64,000 nucleotides of DNA from assembly GCA_965208685.1 (NCBI GenBank), contig CBDBPL010000007.1, positions 2,480,001 through 2,544,000 on the forward strand, written 5' to 3'. The translations under genes were made by a program, and so were the position numbers. Positions 59,582 through 64,000 of the stretch are shown one piece after another; position 1 is the first letter of the stretch, and the number at the start of each line of letters is the position of its first letter. The notes beneath the pieces were generated by a model. It ran no database searches and had not been told where the DNA came from. It worked only from the letters and a program-made list of their open reading frames with translations. The stretch comes from JAJEFO01 sp965208685. GTDB taxonomy: Bacteria; Pseudomonadota; Alphaproteobacteria; Rhodobacterales; Rhodobacteraceae.

Positions 59582-60817
59582 GTGACGACAATGCGCATGC
59601 TGATTTCATTTGCGGCCCTGCTCCTGTCCGTCCTGCTGCTGCAGCTCGGATCGGGCGGACTCGCGCCTCTTGACGCCATCTCGGGCATCCAGCTCGAGTT
59701 CACGCGTTCCGAGATCGGGCTCCTCGGCTCCGCACATTTTTTCGGCTTTTTCGTCGGCTGCATCTGGGCGCCGCGAATCTTGAGCGATGTCGGGCACTCG
59801 CGAACCTTCGCGGCCTTCACCGCTGCGGGAACGATCGGCATCCTCAGCCACATGCTGATCGTTGACGCAACGGCCTGGATGGTCATGCGAGTGCTTTCGG
59901 GGATTTGCATCGCGGGCTGCTACACGGTCGTGGAAAGCTGGCTGCAGGCAAAGGTCACCAACGCGACAAGGGGTCGGGCCATCGGTGTCTACCGTGTCGT
60001 CGACATCAGCGGGTCGCTGGCCGCCCAATTGATGATCTCGGTTCTCGAACCTGCCAGTTACGTTTCGTACAACATCCTTGCGCTCATTTGCTGCGCCGCG
60101 CTTGTTCCTCTCGTTCTGACCCGCATCGAGCAGCCCCTGGTGCCGAAGGCTCGGCGTCTCCGGCCCGGGCTGGCATGGGAGCGTTCGCCGCTTGCGGTTG
60201 CGGGCGTCGTGTCAGCCGGCTTGACAGCCGCGGCATTCCGAATGGTCGGACCGATCTACGGGGTTGAAGTCGGGCTCTCGAACGACGAAATCGCGCTGTT
60301 TCTCGCGGCCTTTGTTCTCGGCGGGGCGCTGAGCCAGTACCCGGTGGGCTGGGCTGCCGACCGTTACGACCGTCGCATCGTGCTGATCGCGCTTTCAGTG
60401 CTGGCAATACTCTCCTGCGCCGTGATGGTCACGCTTGCCGCGAACGGCACAGGTTCGGCATTTGCCGCTGCAGGACTGTTCGGCATGATCACGTTTCCCA
60501 TATATTCCGTTGCCACGGCCCATGCCCATGACTTCGCCAGCCAGGACGAACGAGTGGACATTTCGGCGGCATTCATCTTCTACTATGCCGTGGGCGCCAT
60601 CGCTTCGCCATGGCTGGTGGCATCCCTGATCGACAGGTTCGGCCCCTCAGCCATGTTCTCGTTCGTGTCGTTGGCACATGTGGCCCTGATCGCGTTCAGC
60701 CTCATCCGGATGCAAAGCCGCAGCGCAAAGACCCGCACGCGCTACGTCTACGCGCCGAGAACCTCTTTCGTCATCGGGCGGCTTCTGGGACGGATTCGCG
60801 AAGGAAAGCACAAGTGA
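59582..60817 (+). CDS. Major facilitator superfamily transporter
   Basis: A 411-aa inner-membrane carrier with twelve predicted helices in two six-helix halves. The first half contains RVLSGICIAGCYTVVESWLQ, resembling the YcaD-type MFS branch, and the loop 8-9 motif WAADRYDRRIV resembles the MFS motif-A pattern GxxxDRxGRR. The tail is basic. The start is GTG 59582 or ATG 59591, both with weak ribosome-binding sites. The substrate is unknown. Confidence 0.88.
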   Translation: MTTMRMLISFAALLLSVLLLQLGSGGLAPLDAISGIQLEFTRSEIGLLGSAHFFGFFVGCIWAPRILSDVGHSRTFAAFTAAGTIGILSHMLIVDATAWMVMRVLSGICIAGCYTVVESWLQAKVTNATRGRAIGVYRVVDISGSLAAQLMISVLEPASYVSYNILALICCAALVPLVLTRIEQPLVPKARRLRPGLAWERSPLAVAGVVSAGLTAAAFRMVGPIYGVEVGLSNDEIALFLAAFVLGGALSQYPVGWAADRYDRRIVLIALSVLAILSCAVMVTLAANGTGSAFAAAGLFGMITFPIYSVATAHAHDFASQDERVDISAAFIFYYAVGAIASPWLVASLIDRFGPSAMFSFVSLAHVALIAFSLIRMQSRSAKTRTRYVYAPRTSFVIGRLLGRIREGKHK

Positions 60818-60887
60818 GGCCACCCATGGTCCGCAGGCAATGGCGTCCTCTTCGAGGGGTGTCGCGCCAGTGCGGCAAGCTCGAATG

Positions 60888-61676
60888 TCACGCTGTTCGG
60901 ATCGCCTTGGCAAATGCCTCGTAAATCACGGAATTTGCGGCCAAGACGTCGCCTGTGGCAATTGGATCGGTGTTCGCGACGATTCCGTCCACGAATCCTC
61001 CCGCCTCGCGCACGAGCAGGATTCCCGCCGCGACGTCCCACGAACGAAGGTCTCGTTCCCAGAATCCCTCGTACCGTCCTGCCGCGACGTATGCCAGACC
61101 GAGTGCCGCTGCTCCGAACTGCCGCACACCGGCGGTCATTGGCAGGATTCGGGACAGTTCCCGCAGCATGTCCGGGAGGTGGGCTCGGTCTGCAAACGGA
61201 AGGCCGGTCTCGAATACCGACTCGATCATCCTGTTTCGGTTGCTGACGCGCAGGCGCTGCGAGTTCAGCCAGGCCCCCTGGCCTTTCTCGGCGACGAACA
61301 TTTCATCCTTTGCAGGATCGAAGATCACCGCCGCGATGACCTCGCCCTTGTGTTCCAGCGCGATGGAAATCGCCCAGTGGGGCATGCCGTGCAGGAAGTT
61401 CGTGGTGCCGTCGAGCGGGTCGACGATCCAATGGCGTGTCGGGTCCTTGCCCTCTTCTTCGCCGCTCTCTTCGCCAATCCAGCCATAGTTCGGACGGGCC
61501 TCCCTGAGCACCTCGCGGATGATGCCCTCGGCAGCTATGTCCGCACGGCTGACAAAATCGCCCGCACCCTTCGAAGACACCTGGAGGTTCTCGACTTCGC
61601 GAAAGTCCTTCGCCAAGCTTCTTCCGGCACGTCGCGCCGCCTTGACCATGACGTTGAGATTGGCGCTGCCCTGCAT
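60888..61676 (-). CDS. suhB: Inositol monophosphatase family protein (SuhB-like)
   Basis: A 262-aa Mg-dependent phosphatase. The metal-binding motifs are GEES (68-71), DPLDGTTNF (86-94; D86, D89) and the C-terminal WDVAAGILLVREAGG. The family hydrolyses inositol 1-phosphate and, as SuhB, also modulates transcription antitermination; CysQ and HisN-like relatives share the motifs. LQVSSKGAGDFVSRAD at 31-46 matches the SuhB branch. It stands between convergent MFS and a same-strand DUF2235 gene with no operon partner. Confidence 0.9.
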   Translation of the reverse strand: MQGSANLNVMVKAARRAGRSLAKDFREVENLQVSSKGAGDFVSRADIAAEGIIREVLREARPNYGWIGEESGEEEGKDPTRHWIVDPLDGTTNFLHGMPHWAISIALEHKGEVIAAVIFDPAKDEMFVAEKGQGAWLNSQRLRVSNRNRMIESVFETGLPFADRAHLPDMLRELSRILPMTAGVRQFGAAALGLAYVAAGRYEGFWERDLRSWDVAAGILLVREAGGFVDGIVANTDPIATGDVLAANSVIYEAFAKAIRTA

Positions 61677-61924
61677 GCGGTGCGTTTAGGCAGATTGCGC
61701 AGGTCCATCAACCGGAAAGCGAGGGCACTCATGTGGACGAGAACACGCCATTTCGCTCCTTTGCGTGACGTGATCTCATTCCGGCCTTGCCTTCCGTCCT
61801 CCTCACCCGGACGAGAAGCTCCAGCCGGGTCTCTCCACGCGCCTGGACAAGTCCCGGACTGACTCCAGGCCAGATCACGCCACTGAACCGACACATCGGC
61901 AAGCCTGTCTTCGAGCGCGAATCG

Positions 61925-62986
61925 CTAGGACCGAGCCGGTTCGCGAACCTCCGTGGCAAGAAACGAACGGCCCGCCGCAGTAGGGTGCACGGACTCGGAA
62001 GGATCAGTTCCGAACACCCGCTTCTTCCGTGCAAGAAAAATCTTGCCCCATCCCGACCAGGTCCCGACTGAAGGCGCGTCGGGATCCGTCGGAAACCTCT
62101 GCCGCCAGCCCGCTGGCAACGGCAGACCGCTTCGCTCGATCTGCTCCAGCATCCACGTAAGCGGGATGTTCGAGAGCGGTCGCGCCTTGATGCTGCCTGC
62201 CAGCTGGCCTCCGATATCGCTGTGCGAGCCGCGAAACCAGACCTGCTTCACGGTCCCCTCGCGGCCCGGCTCGCATTCCCAGAGGATCGGACGAAAGGCT
62301 TCGCGCGTCTCGTCAAGGGCCAAGGCATGGTACCCGTGCCTGATATGGTGACCCAGCTGATGGTTGTGGAAGGAGTGCCTGATTTCCGACCACTTCCAGA
62401 CAAAGGGAGCCCGCAGTCCCAAGGACTTGACCGTATCGAAGCAGCCGATCACCTCGATCGGCACGTCACGCCAGCAGTGCGCTTCCGAAAACACTTCACG
62501 CGCTTCCCCCCCGTTGTTGATCTGGTAATGGCGAAAGGCCTGCTGCACCAAGCGCTCAATCGCCTCGTCCTGCCGCAGGAGGCCGACCCTGTCGATTACG
62601 CCCGCCAGCGACCGGACCGCGAAGGCGCCCCGTGAATAGCCGATCAGGAAGATCCGGTCTCCGGGCCGATGCCGGGTGGCGAGCCAGCCGTACGCGCGAC
62701 GGATCCGCTTGTTGATCCCCCGGCCCTCTATGACGTCCAGGGTCTTCGACCAGTCCGACCATTGGGTTCCGGCTTCATAGTAGAGGCTCACCCTGCCTGA
62801 CCGGGCCACTTCCTCCAGAAGCTTGTAGATCAGGCCGATATTCGTCTCCTCGCCCTCGGCCAGCGATGACATGGTGCCGTCGAGAAGAACAACGTGATCG
62901 ACCGGTTCCCGCGTGTGCTGGTGCACAGATCGCTCGGTCCGGCGGAGGAAGCCGGCCAGATCGCGAATCTGGGCTCTCAAACTCAT
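61925..62986 (-). CDS. DUF2235 alpha/beta-hydrolase-like protein
   Basis: A 353-aa protein of the DUF2235 family, related to Tle1 phospholipase effectors but also found without type VI secretion. The nucleophile elbow is GYSRGA at 116-121 (S118). LLDGTMSS near 34-41 is the conserved N-terminal Asp motif. CFDTVKSLG and WFRGSHSDIGG (catalytic Asp and His blocks) follow. No signal peptide and no VgrG or T6SS gene is nearby, so it is probably a housekeeping or stress lipase/esterase. I chose ATG 62986 (GGAGCA upstream). It lies 103 bp after the molybdenum hydroxylase gene. Confidence 0.85.
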   Translation of the reverse strand: MSLRAQIRDLAGFLRRTERSVHQHTREPVDHVVLLDGTMSSLAEGEETNIGLIYKLLEEVARSGRVSLYYEAGTQWSDWSKTLDVIEGRGINKRIRRAYGWLATRHRPGDRIFLIGYSRGAFAVRSLAGVIDRVGLLRQDEAIERLVQQAFRHYQINNGGEAREVFSEAHCWRDVPIEVIGCFDTVKSLGLRAPFVWKWSEIRHSFHNHQLGHHIRHGYHALALDETREAFRPILWECEPGREGTVKQVWFRGSHSDIGGQLAGSIKARPLSNIPLTWMLEQIERSGLPLPAGWRQRFPTDPDAPSVGTWSGWGKIFLARKKRVFGTDPSESVHPTAAGRSFLATEVREPARS

Positions 62987-63089
62987 CAATGCTCCTTGTG
63001 TGGCGAACCCGGGACCCGCAACGCAGGTTCAGGGCGCTGTCCCGTCCTTGAACAGGATCCGCACTCGCGGATCTGCATGACGACCACTT

Positions 63090-64000
63090 CTAGCCTGCAA
63101 CTCCTCCTGCATTCAGCGCGTGCCAGACCTTTGCAGGCGTGTACGGCATGTCGACCGTCTCCGCGCCACGGCATGCCATGGCGTCGGCAACCGCATTTGC
63201 CACGGCACCAAGAGCCCCGACCGTCCCGGCCTCCCCGCAGCCCTTCATGCCCATGGGATTGTAGAGCGAGGGAACGGGTTCGGTATCGAACCCGATCATC
63301 GGCACGTCCGCCGCCCGCGGCATGCCGTAGTCCATGAACGTGGCGGTCAGCAGCTGACCGTCCTCGTCATATGCAACATGCTCGCAGACGGCCTGTCCGA
63401 TGCCCTGGACAACGCCCCCGTGCACCTGACCTTCGGCCAGGAGCGGATTGATCAGGTTGCCAAGATCGTCCGTCACGAAATAGCGGTCCACGACCACGGT
63501 TCCGGTTTCCGGATCTATCTCGACTTCCGCGACATGTGCACCGTTCGGGAAGGACATGTTGTCGACCGACCACTCCTCCTTCACGTCCAGAATGTCGGTC
63601 CTGCCGTCGGCCCGTGCCATTTCGGCAACCTCCAGCATCGTGGGCGTCTCGTTCGAACCATCGATTCGAAAGCGTTCGTCGTCGAACTCCACGTCTTCGG
63701 ATTCGAACTTTCCAGCAAGATACTCGCCGAACTGCTTCGTGATCGTGGCAACGGTGGCAAGCGTCGCTCCGGTCTGCATCGTCACCGAACGCGAGCCGCC
63801 CGTCCCCCCGCCGCTCGGCACCAGATCGCTGTCGCCCTGCACGATGCGGACTGCGTCCGCCGAAATGCCTGTGTGATCGGCCAGGAACGTTGCAAAGACC
63901 GTCTCGTGCCCTTGTCCGTTCGATTGCGTGCCGACGTGGAGGCTGACGGTTCCGTCCTCCTCGAAGACAACCCTGGCACCCTCGATCTGGTCGCCGAGAA
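63090..64000 (-). CDS. Xanthine/CO-dehydrogenase-type molybdenum hydroxylase large subunit (5' part outside window)
   Basis: The C-terminal 303 residues of a CoxL/XdhB-type large subunit; the frame is open to the right edge. Molybdopterin-binding blocks seen are HVGTQSNGQGHETVF, PSGGGTGGSRSV and the catalytic glutamate in MKGCGEAGTVGALGAVANAV. These enzymes oxidise CO, purines, aldehydes or N-heterocycles using a Mo cofactor with medium (FAD) and small (2Fe-2S) subunits, which are expected further right. The form I CO dehydrogenase active-site Cys loop lies outside the window, so the substrate cannot be set. Confidence 0.92.
   Translation of the reverse strand, partial: LGDQIEGARVVFEEDGTVSLHVGTQSNGQGHETVFATFLADHTGISADAVRIVQGDSDLVPSGGGTGGSRSVTMQTGATLATVATITKQFGEYLAGKFESEDVEFDDERFRIDGSNETPTMLEVAEMARADGRTDILDVKEEWSVDNMSFPNGAHVAEVEIDPETGTVVVDRYFVTDDLGNLINPLLAEGQVHGGVVQGIGQAVCEHVAYDEDGQLLTATFMDYGMPRAADVPMIGFDTEPVPSLYNPMGMKGCGEAGTVGALGAVANAVADAMACRGAETVDMPYTPAKVWHALNAGGVAG

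Overview
The window is GC-rich, gene-dense chromosomal DNA from an alphaproteobacterium. The evidence is a C4-pathway 5-aminolevulinate synthase (hemA), a release factor 2 with the alpha-type SPY recognition tripeptide and no programmed frameshift, a rodZ-like/ispG pair, and an aerobic-type late cobalamin pathway with BluE/BluF-like genes as described in Rhodobacter. Nothing in it looks like a plasmid, prophage or intact insertion sequence, and I saw no CRISPR array.

Layout. 1-23,990 is mostly core chromosome: the 3' end of an ammonium transporter, a lone phosphorothioate-DNA-dependent HNH nuclease, a DUF2189 membrane protein, prfB, PBP1A (mrcA), an aminotransferase, a DsbA-family protein, ispG, a rodZ-like gene, hemA, an M20 peptidase, a haloacetate-dehalogenase-like hydrolase, tRNA-Val(CAC), tRNA-Val(TAC) and tRNA-Asp(GTC), eno, two EamA exporters, two overlapping cyclophilin genes, pgk and a class I aldolase. 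24,000-26,760 is accessory: a Fic gene gutted by an internal deletion and a ribbon-helix-helix/PIN toxin-antitoxin-like pair with a strong promoter.

26,764-36,080 is the cobalamin lower-ligand and nucleotide-loop region. cobO and cobQ are followed by an inserted Xre/RES toxin-antitoxin pair. Then come two divergent operons: (-) bluF-like phosphatase, bluE-like threonine kinase, cbiB and threonine-phosphate decarboxylase; (+) cobU, cobT and cobS. Together they make aminopropanol phosphate, attach it to cobyric acid, activate the product and join it to dimethylbenzimidazole. 36,080-38,530 is a decayed island: a frameshifted unknown gene, an integrase stub, an intact FitAB-type toxin-antitoxin pair and an HsdR stub with a stop codon.

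38,773-44,760 (-) holds the most unusual set. An ATP-grasp ligase fused to an M20-type peptidase domain, a gamma-glutamyltransferase without a signal peptide and an N-formylglutamate-amidohydrolase-family protein are chained by 4-nt overlaps, and a MscS channel gene follows. This looks like a self-contained amide or peptide metabolite system, possibly osmotic. 45,454-48,287 (+) pairs a ThDP enzyme with an enolase-superfamily enzyme.

48,573-59,171 looks like a catabolic locus. An eight-gene (-) run encodes an M24 (creatinase-fold) protein, an Ehu-type (ectoine-like) ABC importer, an amidase, a GntR regulator and a GMC oxidoreductase. Divergently transcribed are a PLP aminotransferase and a DoeB-like deacylase. 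The right end has an MFS transporter, an inositol-monophosphatase-family gene, a DUF2235 hydrolase and the 3' part of a CO/xanthine-dehydrogenase-type molybdenum large subunit that runs out of the window.
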